Assembly: GCF_014641075.1 (NCBI RefSeq)
Contig: NZ_BMHP01000001.1
Coordinates: 1,612,001-1,676,000 of the forward strand
Reading direction: 5' to 3'
Source of the DNA: Paenibacillus nasutitermitis
Lineage (GTDB): Bacteria > Bacillota > Bacilli > Paenibacillales > Paenibacillaceae
Length of the DNA: 64,000 nucleotides
A model generated the notes under the pieces. It was not told the origin of the DNA. It made no database searches and saw nothing but the letters and a program-made list of their open reading frames with translations. The position numbers and the translations under genes are program-made. Positions 8,890-17,638 of the stretch are shown one piece after another; position 1 is the first letter of the stretch, and every line of letters starts with the position of its first letter.

Positions 8890-9660
8890 TTGATTATTGA
8901 AAATGCCGGCATAAAAGGACTCGTAAATGATCTTGCTTATTTGGATGAAATCACAACGAAACTCGGGTTCGTTCGCTGGCAGTGGGAGTATACACGGGCG
9001 ACTTATGACTTGAAAATAGAAGAGAAAACGGATAATGAGGATTATTTTCTCCGTTTCAACGCCAGGGCCATTGAAGGTAAGCTGGAATCTCCTTATGCGG
9101 TGTTGGTATTGGGCGAGGCTTATATCGGAAGAGCAACTTTTCCCCATGGATTGGATTATGAATCGCCGATTCCCGAATCTGTGCTGAAAATATCGCGGCG
9201 CAAGCTGTCGGAGCTGCAAAGCCTGCTCAGCCATGCGGAAGGCGTGAACGAAATCATGACCAGGGACTGCGTGACTATAATGGTGGACGCCAGTCTTCAT
9301 CAAGCGGCCTTGCTGATGCGGGACCACAATATAGGTTTCCTGCCGGTTGTTGGCGAGGGCCGAGAACTGGCGGGCGTTATTACCGACCGTGATCTGGTCA
9401 TCCGGGGATATGCGGACCATCAATTAGAATCCGTGACTGTCGGGGAAATTGTCAGCAGGAATATAACGTCTATCCGCCCTAGCACCACGGTGGAAGAAGC
9501 GGCGAGAATCATGGCCAAAGAACAAATACGACGGCTTCCCGTTGTGGACAAAGGACGTCTGCTCGGCATCGTTGCTCTGGGGGATATCGCGATCCGCAAG
9601 GTTTTGGCTCATGAGGCCGGGGAAACATTGGGCCGGATCTCCCTTCCCGCAGAAGCCTGA
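8890..9660 (+). CDS. YugN-like domain fused to a CBS pair
   Basis: A 256-residue protein. Residues about 1-115 resemble the small YugN-like family of Bacillales (L-x-Y-L-D-E-I-T-T-K-L-G-F-V-R-W-x-W-E-Y). Residues about 120-250 are two CBS domains (V-N-E-I-M-T-R-D-C-V-T-I; V-G-E-I-V-S-R-N-I-T-S-I) each ending in a G-V-I-T-D-R-D-L or G-I-V-A-L-G-D-I motif that usually binds adenosine nucleotides. The TTG at 8890 is chosen because AGGAGGG ends seven bases before it; an in-frame GTG at 8872 overlaps that site. It is monocistronic and closed by a terminator. The likely role is an energy-state sensor, but no effector domain is visible. Confidence 0.65.
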   Translation: MIIENAGIKGLVNDLAYLDEITTKLGFVRWQWEYTRATYDLKIEEKTDNEDYFLRFNARAIEGKLESPYAVLVLGEAYIGRATFPHGLDYESPIPESVLKISRRKLSELQSLLSHAEGVNEIMTRDCVTIMVDASLHQAALLMRDHNIGFLPVVGEGRELAGVITDRDLVIRGYADHQLESVTVGEIVSRNITSIRPSTTVEEAARIMAKEQIRRLPVVDKGRLLGIVALGDIAIRKVLAHEAGETLGRISLPAEA

Positions 9661-9682
9661 CGTTCAGGCATCCTAAAGAAAG

Positions 9683-9714
9683 ATACTCTCAGGATTTCTT
9701 GATCTTGAGAGTAT
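9683..9714 (+). terminator. rho-independent terminator
   Basis: ATACTCTCA pairs with TGAGAGTAT around a short loop and is followed by TTTGTGTTT, just after the CBS gene. Confidence 0.75.
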
Positions 9715-9813
9715 TTGTGTTTATGATCAAGTTTAGCGGAGTGGGAAAATTCAGGTCCTATCCGCTTCAGGTTTCAGGATTTTGTCTATACAGGTAGAAG
9801 AGGAGGAATGACA

Positions 9814-10509
9814 ATGGAACTTATTTTTCATGGACAATCCTGCGTACAGCTGGTGACAGAAGGCAAATCGCTCCTTATTGACCCCTTTCTGAATGGTAAT
9901 CCGCTTGCGGTCACGAAGCCGGAGGATATCAGGACCGATGCGGTTCTGCTGACGCACGCACACGGCGATCACATTGCCGATGCGGAGCAGATTGCCCGCA
10001 GCAACCATGCTCCTGTAATCGCCATAGTGGAACTCGCGACATACATGTCATGGAAAGGCATCCAGACGGTAGGCATGAATATGGGCGGCACATATGATCT
10101 GGGATTTGCTAAGGCAAAAATGATACAGGCCTTCCACAGCTCGGGAATTGTGATTGAAGAGGAGCAGAGGATCATGTACGCCGGAATGCCTGCGGGGTAT
10201 CTGATTCAGGCTGAAGGACTGACGATTCTGCATGCCGGGGATACCTCGCTGTTCAGCGATATGAAGATGATTGGCGATCGCCATGCGATTGATGTTGCCT
10301 TTATTCCCATCGGCGGCCATTACACCATGGATCCGGAGGATGCCGTACAAGCAGCAAAGTGGTATGGCGCCAAGCTGACTATCCCCATTCATTATGATAC
10401 TTTCCCGCCAATCCGGCAGGATGCCCATGCATTCGTCCGGGCTCTGAAGCAGGAAGGACTGACGGGCAAAGTGCTGGCACCGGGCGAGCATATCGAGGTC
10501 AACGCCTAG
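9814..10509 (+). CDS. UPF0173 metal-dependent hydrolase
   Basis: A 231-residue metallo-beta-lactamase-fold protein of the UPF0173 family (B. subtilis YtkL type). The metal motif H-A-H-G-D-H lies near residue 50, and later metal ligands sit in H-A-G-D-T-S and I-P-I-H-Y-D-T-F. The physiological substrate of this family is not known. AGGAGG at 9801 is only one base from an ATG at 9808 but seven bases from the ATG at 9814, so the latter is preferred. It is followed by a strong terminator. Confidence 0.85.
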   Translation: MELIFHGQSCVQLVTEGKSLLIDPFLNGNPLAVTKPEDIRTDAVLLTHAHGDHIADAEQIARSNHAPVIAIVELATYMSWKGIQTVGMNMGGTYDLGFAKAKMIQAFHSSGIVIEEEQRIMYAGMPAGYLIQAEGLTILHAGDTSLFSDMKMIGDRHAIDVAFIPIGGHYTMDPEDAVQAAKWYGAKLTIPIHYDTFPPIRQDAHAFVRALKQEGLTGKVLAPGEHIEVNA

Positions 10510-10540
10510 CATGGATTCAACATAACCTTAATTAAATGCC

Positions 10541-10579
10541 AAAAAACCCTCAAAATGCCAAGATCTTGAGGGTTTTTTT
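10541..10579 (+). terminator. rho-independent terminator
   Basis: AAAAAACCCTCAA pairs with TTGAGGGTTTTTTT, ending in a T run. It also isolates the TetR-controlled promoter downstream. Confidence 0.85.
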
Positions 10580-10611
10580 GTGATTTCTCCGCCGAAAAAG
10601 AAAATCCTCTA

Positions 10612-10640
10612 TTTACAAACCGACAGTCGGTATATATAAT
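10612..10640 (+). promoter_or_regulatory. sigma-A promoter with TetR-type operator
   Basis: TTTACA (10612-10617) and TATAAT (10635-10640) are 17 bases apart. The spacer holds the dyad ACCGACAGTCGGT (10619-10631), so a repressor bound there would block RNA polymerase. Almost the same dyad recurs at 12279-12291, and a TetR gene lies between the two sites. Confidence 0.8.
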
Positions 10641-10682
10641 GTTGTTATTGGAAAAACTTTTATACAGGAGGGTGAGCAGAAG

Positions 10683-11132
10683 ATGGCTCCGCTTATGGGA
10701 CTGCTAATTTCTTTAATGATATTTCGTACCGCAGGATGGTTGGGTTGGGAATATGCGGATCAATGGGTGACTTCACTCCGATTTGCCGTGGCAGTGATGT
10801 TTCTCATGACAGCCAGCGCCCATTGGGGGAAAAGGCGCGAGGAGATGATAGCAATGATTCCTCCACGCCTGCCTAATCCGGCTCTGCTGGTTTCGCTGAC
10901 CGGATGGCTTGAAATTGCCGGGGCTGCCGGCATCGTCATTCCGGCCACCTCAGCAATCGCATCCACAGGGCTTGCCCTTATGCTGCTGGCTATGTTTCCG
11001 GCAAATGTGTATGCTACCAATCATAAGCTGACGCTTGGAGGAAAACCCGTGACTCCGCTTGGGATGCGGACGATTCTGCAAATCATATTCCTGGCGGCTG
11101 TCCTGCTGGCAGGCTGGCTTCCAATCGCCTAG
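10683..11132 (+). CDS. DoxX-like membrane protein
   Basis: A 149-residue integral membrane protein with four hydrophobic segments. The layout (A-H-W after the second segment, P-P-R-L-P-N-P loop, G-W-L-E-I-A-G-A-A-G-I helix, N-V-Y-A-T-N-H) fits the DoxX/DoxX-like family, some members of which take part in quinone- or thiol-linked redox defence. GGAGGGTGA precedes the ATG. It is the first gene of a TetR-controlled operon and is followed by tetR and a DUF2269 gene. Confidence 0.7.
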   Translation: MAPLMGLLISLMIFRTAGWLGWEYADQWVTSLRFAVAVMFLMTASAHWGKRREEMIAMIPPRLPNPALLVSLTGWLEIAGAAGIVIPATSAIASTGLALMLLAMFPANVYATNHKLTLGGKPVTPLGMRTILQIIFLAAVLLAGWLPIA

Positions 11133-11165
11133 AACCGTTTGATCCATATCAGAAAGGGTGAAGAG

Positions 11166-11780
11166 ATGAAACAGGAAGAAAGAAGAGAACAGACGAAGCG
11201 GCTGCTGCATGATACGACGGTTGAGTTGATCCGTGAAAAAGGCTGCAGCCAAACAACTCTGAGCGATATTATGGAGCGCTCAGGCCTTTCCAAAGGAGCC
11301 ATATTCCACTATGTATCGGGAAAAGACGAACTGTTCGTTCAAGTGCTCGAGAACCGGTTGGAAGAAAAAAACGAGCAGTTCATGAACGTCGTTAAAGGAT
11401 TGGACATTAAGGAGTTTGAAGCGCCAATGAATGTGATCAGCAGCGGGTTGTCGCGTCTTGAAAATAAGGATGATGTTGCCAATCTGATTCTGATTTATTT
11501 GATCGGCAAAAGCGATCAGCCGAAAGTAGCTGAAATTGTCGGGAATTTCTACAACCAATCTATTGCGTTCTCCAAGAATTGGATCATGACGGGACAGAAT
11601 TCAGGAGTCATCCCCGCAGAAATCGACCCGGGGCAGACAGCGGAGTTGTTTGAGCTCATCGCTTTCGGGCTGCGGATGCGGAATCTGTTTGCCCAAAAGG
11701 AATATTCTTTTGGCGTGAAAGAATATTCAGCATTCATTTCCGGACTTCTGCAATCAACTCCCCGGAAGGAGGAAGAATAG
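11166..11780 (+). CDS. TetR-family transcriptional repressor
   Basis: A 204-residue regulator. The N-terminal helix-turn-helix is clear at about residues 10-55 (T-T-L-S-D-I-M-E-R-S-G-L-S-K-G-A-I-F-H-Y-V-S-G-K-D-E-L-F), and the rest is a helical ligand domain. The ATG at 11166 follows AAAGGGTGAAGAG; an in-frame upstream start at 11139 has no ribosome binding site. It probably binds the ACCGA(C/T)AGTCGGT dyads at 10619 and 12279, making it autoregulatory and also a repressor of the downstream aldo/keto reductase. The inducer is unknown; a reactive aldehyde or quinone would suit the neighbours. Confidence 0.85.
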   Translation: MKQEERREQTKRLLHDTTVELIREKGCSQTTLSDIMERSGLSKGAIFHYVSGKDELFVQVLENRLEEKNEQFMNVVKGLDIKEFEAPMNVISSGLSRLENKDDVANLILIYLIGKSDQPKVAEIVGNFYNQSIAFSKNWIMTGQNSGVIPAEIDPGQTAELFELIAFGLRMRNLFAQKEYSFGVKEYSAFISGLLQSTPRKEEE

Positions 11781-11782
11781 GG

Positions 11783-12244
11783 ATGAAGCTTCTATTATTC
11801 CTTCATATTGCCGGCTCTTTTCTCTTTTTGGGCAATATTATCACCGCTGCATTCTGGAAGGTGCGCGCGGACATAAAGAAGGATCCGTTCCAAATCCATC
11901 AAGCGTGCAAAAATGTTATGCTCGCCGATTATGTCTTCACCCTCCCGGGATTGCTGCTTATTTTGGTGTCCGGGATCTCAATGGCATTAAATTCGGGATA
12001 TGATATGAGGGGGTTTAGCTGGTTTACAGCCTCCCTCGCGCTTTTCGCCTTAACCGGTATTCTTTGGTTGGGGGTACTCATTCCTCTACAGAAGGGCTTG
12101 ATTAAACTTAGTGCCGAAGCGGTTAGCAAGGGGAGCATGCCCTCCGGATACCGGAAATTATCATTGTACTGGGCGGTTTTTGGTACCTTGGCGACAGTGC
12201 TGCCAGTCATCATTTTGTATTTTATGGTGGGGAAACCTTTTTAA
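11783..12244 (+). CDS. DUF2269-like integral membrane protein
   Basis: A 153-residue protein with four membrane segments. It begins with L-F-L-H-I-A-G-S-F-L-F-L-G-N, as in the DUF2269 predicted membrane protein family, of unknown function. AGGAGGA lies inside the end of tetR, and the ATG is three bases after the tetR stop, so translation is coupled. It is the last gene of the DoxX-TetR operon. Confidence 0.65.
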   Translation: MKLLLFLHIAGSFLFLGNIITAAFWKVRADIKKDPFQIHQACKNVMLADYVFTLPGLLLILVSGISMALNSGYDMRGFSWFTASLALFALTGILWLGVLIPLQKGLIKLSAEAVSKGSMPSGYRKLSLYWAVFGTLATVLPVIILYFMVGKPF

Positions 12245-12276
12245 AAGTGAGGCATTTATTTTTTTTGCGATATAAC

Positions 12277-12298
12277 AAACCGATAGTCGGTATACAAT
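12277..12298 (+). promoter_or_regulatory. second TetR-type operator and likely promoter
   Basis: ACAAACCGATAGTCGGTATA repeats the sequence at the 10612 promoter with one base changed in the shared core (C to T). A TACAAT at 12293 could be the -10, with only a weak -35. It lies about 90 bases upstream of the aldo/keto reductase start. Confidence 0.7.
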
Positions 12299-12380
12299 CA
12301 AAAATTATTTTTACCGATATTTCAAAATAGGATATGATAAATCGCAAGGACTTGTATGAATGATCAGGAGTGTGAAGGAT

Positions 12381-13358
12381 ATGAAATATCGTAATCTGGG
12401 TGCTAGTGGCGTGAAAGTATCCGTATTGGGACTGGGCACCAATTCATTCGGGAAAAGGGCGGATAAAGAAACATCCGCTGCAATTATCCATCATGCGCTG
12501 GATAACGGAATCAATTTTATCGATACCGCCAATATTTACACCCATTCCGAATCCGAAAGAATTATCGGTCAGGCACTGGAAGGACGCAGGCACGAGGTCG
12601 TCCTGGCCACCAAAGCGGGTTTAGCACGGGGCGGCGGTCCCAATGAAAGCGGCTCTTCCCGGTACCATTTGATGGCAGAGCTTGAAGCAAGCCTGAAACG
12701 GCTGAAGACGGATTATGTCGATCTGTATCAAATTCACACCTTCGACCCCAATACACCGCTTGAAGAGACTTTGCGCACCTTGGACGATATGGTGCGCTCA
12801 GGTAAAGTGCGTTATATCGGAGCATCCAATTATGCGGCATGGGAGCTGATGAAGTCGCTTGGAATATCCGAATATAGGGGGCTCAACCGGTTTGTTTCGA
12901 CCCAGATCAGCTACTCGCTCGCAGACCGGACGCCGGAAAATGAGCTTGTTCCGATGTGTCTCGACCAAGGCGTTGGAATCATTCCTTATTTTCCGCTTGC
13001 AGGAGGCATTCTGACGGGGAAATACAATTCTCCCGAAGCGGCGCCGGAAGGATCCCGTGCAGATACGGATCCCAATTTCAAAAGATATATGGGCAATGAC
13101 AGGATCGGGCTGGGCCGGGAAATCAGCCGTCTGGCACAGGAGGAGGGCGCAAGCCCAGGCGTGCTTTCGATCGCTTGGCTCATTGGAAGGCCTGCGGTTT
13201 CGACCGTTATCGTTGGAGCGACCAAGGTACAGCAGCTGACGGAGAATTTGGCCAGCGTATCGCTGCCGCTATCGGAGCGGCTCACAGAGGAGTTGGAGGC
13301 GCTGAGTCTGGCTTCACGATATGCGGAGCCACTAGCGTTCTTTCGGCTGCCATCTTAG
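12381..13358 (+). CDS. aldo/keto reductase
   Basis: A 325-residue NADPH-dependent oxidoreductase of the AKR superfamily. The tetrad residues are visible: Asp in F-I-D-T-A-N-I-Y, Tyr in the same motif, Lys in L-A-T-K-A-G, and His in Y-Q-I-H-T-F-D. The C-terminal cofactor motif is V-I-V-G-A-T-K-V-x-Q-L. The start at 12381 gives the family-typical M-K-Y-R-N-L-G with AGGAG ten bases upstream; an ATG at 12360 with AAGGA nine bases upstream is an alternative. It carries the TetR-type operator, suggesting induced detoxification of carbonyl compounds. Confidence 0.85.
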   Translation: MKYRNLGASGVKVSVLGLGTNSFGKRADKETSAAIIHHALDNGINFIDTANIYTHSESERIIGQALEGRRHEVVLATKAGLARGGGPNESGSSRYHLMAELEASLKRLKTDYVDLYQIHTFDPNTPLEETLRTLDDMVRSGKVRYIGASNYAAWELMKSLGISEYRGLNRFVSTQISYSLADRTPENELVPMCLDQGVGIIPYFPLAGGILTGKYNSPEAAPEGSRADTDPNFKRYMGNDRIGLGREISRLAQEEGASPGVLSIAWLIGRPAVSTVIVGATKVQQLTENLASVSLPLSERLTEELEALSLASRYAEPLAFFRLPS

Positions 13359-13365
13359 TTCATAC

Positions 13366-13394
13366 TTACATTATTTTGGTTATTGCTCTATAAT
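13366..13394 (+). promoter_or_regulatory. sigma-A promoter of the transaldolase gene
   Basis: TTACAT and TATAAT are 17 bases apart. A leader of about 105 bases follows before the ATG at 13507. Confidence 0.6.
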
Positions 13395-13506
13395 AATTAA
13401 ATGATGCATCCTCGTTCACGGAGTTGCGTTTATGGACAAGCTTTTTAAGGATCCATGAACAGGTGGACAGGCCGTGACCAAACAAAAATACTGGAGGTAA
13501 GGGTAC

Positions 13507-14175
13507 ATGAAATTCTTTATTGACACAGCAAATATCGAGGATATTAAGAAAGCATACAAAATCGGTGTATTGTCCGGCGTAACGACAAATCCATCGCTGG
13601 TTGCCAAAGAAGGCGTTAAATTCGAAGACCGTATTGCTGAAATTTTGCAGCTTGTGCCTGAAGTTGAATCTGTTTCCGCAGAAGTAACTCCAGATGCCCT
13701 TACTGCTGAAGATATGAAAGCCGAAGCCGATGAGCTGATCAAAATCAACGGCGGCGACAAAAATGTAACCATCAAAGTTCCGATGACGCTGGCGGGTCTG
13801 GAAACCTGCCGTTATCTGTCCAAGAAAGGCGTTAAAGTTAACGTAACGCTTATTTTCACCGTAAACCAGGCGCTCCTTGCCGCCCGAGCAGGCGCTGCTT
13901 ATGTATCTCCATTCCTGGGCCGCCTTGACGATATTTCGGAGGACGGCGTACTGCTGGTCTCGAAAATCGCCGAACTGTTCCGTATTCATAATCTGGACGC
14001 GCAAATTATCGCCGCTTCCGTCCGCCACCCTGATCACGTAACCCGGGTAGCTATGGCAGGCGCGCATATTGCGACTATCCCTTATAGCGTTATCGAGCAG
14101 TTGACGAAACATCCTTTGACGGACCAAGGTATTGAGAAGTTCGCAGCAGACTGGACAAAAGCAGTAAAAAGCTAA
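13507..14175 (+). CDS. tal: transaldolase (TalC/FSA-type)
   Basis: A 222-residue class I aldolase of the short transaldolase/fructose-6-phosphate aldolase family. It transfers or cleaves a three-carbon dihydroxyacetone unit in the non-oxidative pentose phosphate pathway. The motifs D-T-A-N-I and S-G-V-T-T-N-P-S are at the N-terminus, and the Schiff-base lysine is residue 90 in T-I-K-V-P-M-T. In Bacillales proteins of this size usually act as transaldolases. GGAGGTAAGG precedes the ATG. Codon use looks that of a well-expressed gene. It has its own promoter and terminator. Confidence 0.9.
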   Translation: MKFFIDTANIEDIKKAYKIGVLSGVTTNPSLVAKEGVKFEDRIAEILQLVPEVESVSAEVTPDALTAEDMKAEADELIKINGGDKNVTIKVPMTLAGLETCRYLSKKGVKVNVTLIFTVNQALLAARAGAAYVSPFLGRLDDISEDGVLLVSKIAELFRIHNLDAQIIAASVRHPDHVTRVAMAGAHIATIPYSVIEQLTKHPLTDQGIEKFAADWTKAVKS

Positions 14176-14206
14176 TCGCCAGACTAAAGACGATTTTATA
14201 AAATTG

Positions 14207-14244
14207 AAGCCTAATTCTCTTTCCTGGAGATTTAGGCTTTTTTT
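14207..14244 (+). terminator. rho-independent terminator
   Basis: AAGCCTAA pairs with TTAGGCTT and is followed by TTTTTT, just after the transaldolase gene. Confidence 0.85.
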
Positions 14245-14298
14245 AAAAATATAAGTACGCAGGATATCAAAAAATAAACCAAACGGGAGAAGATGCAG

Positions 14299-14838
14299 AT
14301 GGCATTTCCGACAGAGAATGAGCTGGATGTATTGTTTACAGGCAATAAAGCGCAGTTAAATCATTTGGTGGAGGCCAACAAGGAGAGGCTTAACCGGTAT
14401 GGTATCACTGGCGAAGAGCTGGAAGAACTCGAGGATGAGCCGCTGAAAGAGCGGATCGTACAGGTTTTTTCTTTTATTTACAGCGTTGTGGTCGATTGGA
14501 GGGAATATGATGATGAGATTATCCGGCTGTTTGGGAAGATAATCCCCGAAGAAGTGGAAGTGGAGGAAAACGACGAAGGCTTGCTGGTTCATGTCGACCA
14601 TGCCGCTTACCCGGTCAAGTTGAGTTTCTCGCCCAAAGACCGGTATATAACGATTAAAGCGTTTAATGAAATCATAAAAGATAAATATGAGTTGCGGCTG
14701 TTTGAAGCTTCCTATTATTCGGACACGCATGAATTTCTGCTGCTCCCTAATGAAACATGGGACAGCCTGGCCAAGAAATATTCCCAACAAGTCGAGCAAA
14801 TCTTCAGGCCGATTGATCCGGATCTGGATTTCCCGTAA
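14299..14838 (+). CDS. conserved-looking acidic protein of unknown function
   Basis: A 179-residue soluble acidic protein; I do not recognise its family. It is mostly helical at the N-terminus (E-L-E-E-L-E-D-E-P-L-K-E-R-I-V-Q-V-F), then has a beta-rich half (V-E-V-E-E-N-D-E-G-L-L-V-H-V) and ends in a helix with D-P-D-L-D-F-P. ATGs at 14293 and 14299 are both possible; GGGAGA fits the second better. The next gene begins 66 bases after its stop on the same strand. Confidence 0.55.
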   Translation: MAFPTENELDVLFTGNKAQLNHLVEANKERLNRYGITGEELEELEDEPLKERIVQVFSFIYSVVVDWREYDDEIIRLFGKIIPEEVEVEENDEGLLVHVDHAAYPVKLSFSPKDRYITIKAFNEIIKDKYELRLFEASYYSDTHEFLLLPNETWDSLAKKYSQQVEQIFRPIDPDLDFP

Positions 14839-14904
14839 ATGCATGGACCATCAGTTGTTTTATTCTCCTCTTCATATCCCTCAAAGAAAGGAAGGTTATG
14901 TCAA

Positions 14905-16548
14905 ATGGCGGCGAATGGACACTATTTGGTTACGGCACAGGAAATGAGAGAAATGGACAGGCATGCTATCGAAGAAACAGGCTTCCCGGCTATGGTGCTG
15001 ATGGAAAACGCCGGCCGGGCTATTGCGGAGGAAGCGGCAAAGCTCGCCGGAGAATGGAATAAGACAAGTACAACTGACAGGAAGACAAACGGCTTCCGCT
15101 GGCTGATCCTGGCCGGAAAAGGGAATAATGGCGGAGACGGACTTGTCTGTGCAAGGCATCTGACCGACTTGGGGCATGAAGCCGCTATTCTATATGCGGC
15201 ACATCCGGATAGCCTGCAAGCCGAAGCAGCGCAGCAGCGAGACATAGTGCGTAAACTTGGATTGGCCGAGCTGACTCTGGGGACGAACGGTCAAGACCTG
15301 CAGAAAATCGACTGGAATCAATGGGACGGGATCATTGACGCTTTACTCGGAACCGGCAGCTCGGGCAAACCGCGGGAGCCCTATGCCTCGCTAATCCGTG
15401 CGGCAAATGAGAGCGGCTTGCCTATTGTTTCGGCGGATATTCCCAGCGGTCTGGATGCCGACACTGGCTCCGTATCCGAACCTTGCATACGGGCTGCGCT
15501 CACCGTCGCACTTGCCTTTTGCAAGCGGGGACTTATGCAGTACCCGGGGGCAGCGTCGGCAGGCAAAGTGGTGGTACGTGCTATCGGAATGGCTGCGGAT
15601 TCACCAAATCTTATCGGAGTAAATACGTATCTGCTGAATAAGATGGGATTATCGCGCAGGCTGGGCTTGGAAATTCCCTTTAACAGGGAGCAGGATACGC
15701 ACAAAGGAACGTACGGGCATACGCTGATAATGGCGGGCTCCGCGCAAATGAGCGGTGCCGGATTGTTATGCACACGAGCCGCTTTGAGAGGCGGCAGCGG
15801 TCTGGTCACCTGGATGCTGCCCGGGCAATTGATACCCATGCTGACGGGATTGCAGCCGGAAGCGATACTGCGAGGACTCGATGATGGCGGCAGCGGTCAA
15901 TGGAGTTCGGTGCAGACAGCGGAGCTGCTGCAAACGGCCAAAAACAAGCAGGCTGTTGTCATCGGACCGGGATTCGGCAGATGGGATGGCGATGTGAGCT
16001 GGCTTCGCGAGCTGCTGGAAGGTATCGGGGCTCCTGTAGTACTGGATGCCGACGCGCTTAATATGTGGGCTGACTATATCAAGGAGACTGCTGTAATTCC
16101 GCGCCGGGCGGGGGCGGAGCCGGAGAAGGGGGACGCTGTCCGATATTTAGCAGGTCGCAAAGGGTTGACGATTATCACACCGCATCCCGCCGAGATGGCC
16201 CGGTTATGTGGGCTGAACACGGCAGAGGTGCAGGGAGACCGGATCGGAATCTCGCGCCAATTTTCCCGGGAGCAGCAGGTGATCGTTGTTCTTAAAGGAG
16301 CACGTACCGTTATCGCTGCCCCTGATGGCGATGTTTATGTCAATACGACGGGCAATCCGGGCATGGCAACAGGAGGATCGGGAGATGTGCTGGCAGGCAT
16401 CATCGGCAGCTTGCTCGCCCAAGGGCTGGAAGGCATTCAGGCGGCTGCGCTCGGTGTCTACTCCCATGGTTTGGCGGGGGACCGGGCTGCAGCTGCCAGA
16501 CCATCCAATGCTTCGCTGATTGCAGGCGATATTATTGAAGCTTTATAA
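14905..16548 (+). CDS. nnr: bifunctional NAD(P)HX epimerase/dehydratase
   Basis: A 547-residue metabolite-repair enzyme. The N-terminal YjeF-N domain (about 10-230) epimerises R- and S-NAD(P)HX and has G-K-G-N-N-G-G-D-G-L and D-A-L-L-G-T-G. The C-terminal ribokinase-like domain (about 255-540) is the ADP-dependent dehydratase, with K-G-T-Y-G-H, a V-V-L-D-A-D-A-L-N motif and G-N-P-G-M-A-T-G-G-S-G-D-V-L-A-G, whose Asp is the usual catalytic base. The ATG at 14905 is set by GAAAGGAAGG; an upstream in-frame ATG at 14839 lacks a binding site. A low-complexity insert at about residues 395-420 lies before H-P-A-E-M. Confidence 0.9.
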   Translation: MAANGHYLVTAQEMREMDRHAIEETGFPAMVLMENAGRAIAEEAAKLAGEWNKTSTTDRKTNGFRWLILAGKGNNGGDGLVCARHLTDLGHEAAILYAAHPDSLQAEAAQQRDIVRKLGLAELTLGTNGQDLQKIDWNQWDGIIDALLGTGSSGKPREPYASLIRAANESGLPIVSADIPSGLDADTGSVSEPCIRAALTVALAFCKRGLMQYPGAASAGKVVVRAIGMAADSPNLIGVNTYLLNKMGLSRRLGLEIPFNREQDTHKGTYGHTLIMAGSAQMSGAGLLCTRAALRGGSGLVTWMLPGQLIPMLTGLQPEAILRGLDDGGSGQWSSVQTAELLQTAKNKQAVVIGPGFGRWDGDVSWLRELLEGIGAPVVLDADALNMWADYIKETAVIPRRAGAEPEKGDAVRYLAGRKGLTIITPHPAEMARLCGLNTAEVQGDRIGISRQFSREQQVIVVLKGARTVIAAPDGDVYVNTTGNPGMATGGSGDVLAGIIGSLLAQGLEGIQAAALGVYSHGLAGDRAAAARPSNASLIAGDIIEAL

Positions 16549-16567
16549 CGGAGATTGTTGACAAATA

Positions 16568-16602
16568 GGATCCGCCGCTATCGTTTCCAAATCGGCGGAT
16601 CC
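16568..16602. terminator. inverted repeat between convergent genes
   Basis: GGATCCGCCG pairs perfectly with CGGCGGATCC. It separates nnr from a convergent membrane protein gene, whose last codons lie inside the hairpin loop and right arm. T runs are weak on both sides, so its efficiency is uncertain. Confidence 0.5.
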
Positions 16603-17435
16603 TTGGACAAATAATCGCTTGCCGTCTGTGTGATCATCAGCAGTCCAATATGCGACAATATAAAATACGCTTCATCCCACCACGCCAGACTCCGCTGTAT
16701 CCCCACTGCTTTCAGCACCATATCGACACCTATAAGACAGCTCAATGCGAACAGAAATTGAGTGGTTAACCGTTTCCAGCGGCGGGTCACAACCCAAATG
16801 AGAAACAAACTGATGCACAATCCATAGACCGAGGCAAAAGCCATCGTGTCATGATCCGTTTCGGGAAACCATCCAGGTACGTACCTACGATTGGAGAACA
16901 GCATGATCGGACCAAGTCCCAGCGTCTCCGATAAAGCGGCGGTTATGAGAAACAGCAGCAGTCTGTGGGCATATCCCCGCAGCGGGCGGTACATTCTGCG
17001 GTAGAGCCATCTCGCATATGCAAAATAGACCGGCAGGCCAAATGCAGTAAACCATAGACGCCACCAGTTGTGTGAATAAATGTGCAGCTTCAGGAACAAC
17101 CATTCGATTCCTGCCAAAGCACCTGTAAAAAATAAAATCCACAGCCAGCTCAGACTGAGGGCAGGCAGACATGCGGTTATAACCGCAAACGGCAGCACAC
17201 GCAAAGCGATCGCTCCTGAAACATTGTCGAAATAGGGGTGATTTTGCAATAACTGCGGATCATGCTGATCGCTTCCCAGGAATATAAAGATGACCGACTC
17301 GATGATGGATACCAAACCGACCATAGCCGTAAACAGCAGCATGATCCGCATGTTTCTTGTTTTTAGATAGATATAAATGAGAAGAGCTGCGCTTGAGACT
17401 GCCAATCCCAGATACCATAAAGAATTTGCACTCAT
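16578..17435 (-). CDS. polytopic membrane protein of unknown function
   Basis: A 285-residue integral membrane protein with about eight hydrophobic segments, an N-out-looking start (M-S-A-N-S-L-W-Y-L-G-L) and many aromatic residues. The paired W-W-R-L-W and Y-R-R-M-Y-R-P loops are notable, but I do not recognise the family. The ATG at 17435 has only a weak upstream GGGGATCC. It is divergent from the type III polyketide synthase cluster and may or may not belong to it. Confidence 0.6.
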   Translation of the reverse strand: MSANSLWYLGLAVSSAALLIYIYLKTRNMRIMLLFTAMVGLVSIIESVIFIFLGSDQHDPQLLQNHPYFDNVSGAIALRVLPFAVITACLPALSLSWLWILFFTGALAGIEWLFLKLHIYSHNWWRLWFTAFGLPVYFAYARWLYRRMYRPLRGYAHRLLLFLITAALSETLGLGPIMLFSNRRYVPGWFPETDHDTMAFASVYGLCISLFLIWVVTRRWKRLTTQFLFALSCLIGVDMVLKAVGIQRSLAWWDEAYFILSHIGLLMITQTASDYLSKDPPIWKR

Positions 17436-17638
17436 AAACAGGATCCCCGTATTCTTTCATTTTCTTATCAGTATCTGACATCCTATTGATTTTATACCTC
17501 ATTTCCCGGCTTGAAGGCCCTCTCTTGCTTGCGGCAGCTGTCATATATAAAGCGGAATCGAATAGAAATAGAGAAAGGTTTAACGGCATGTCCGGCCATT
17601 TCCAAGTTGTAAGGACAGCTGTATAAGCAGGAGGGGGA

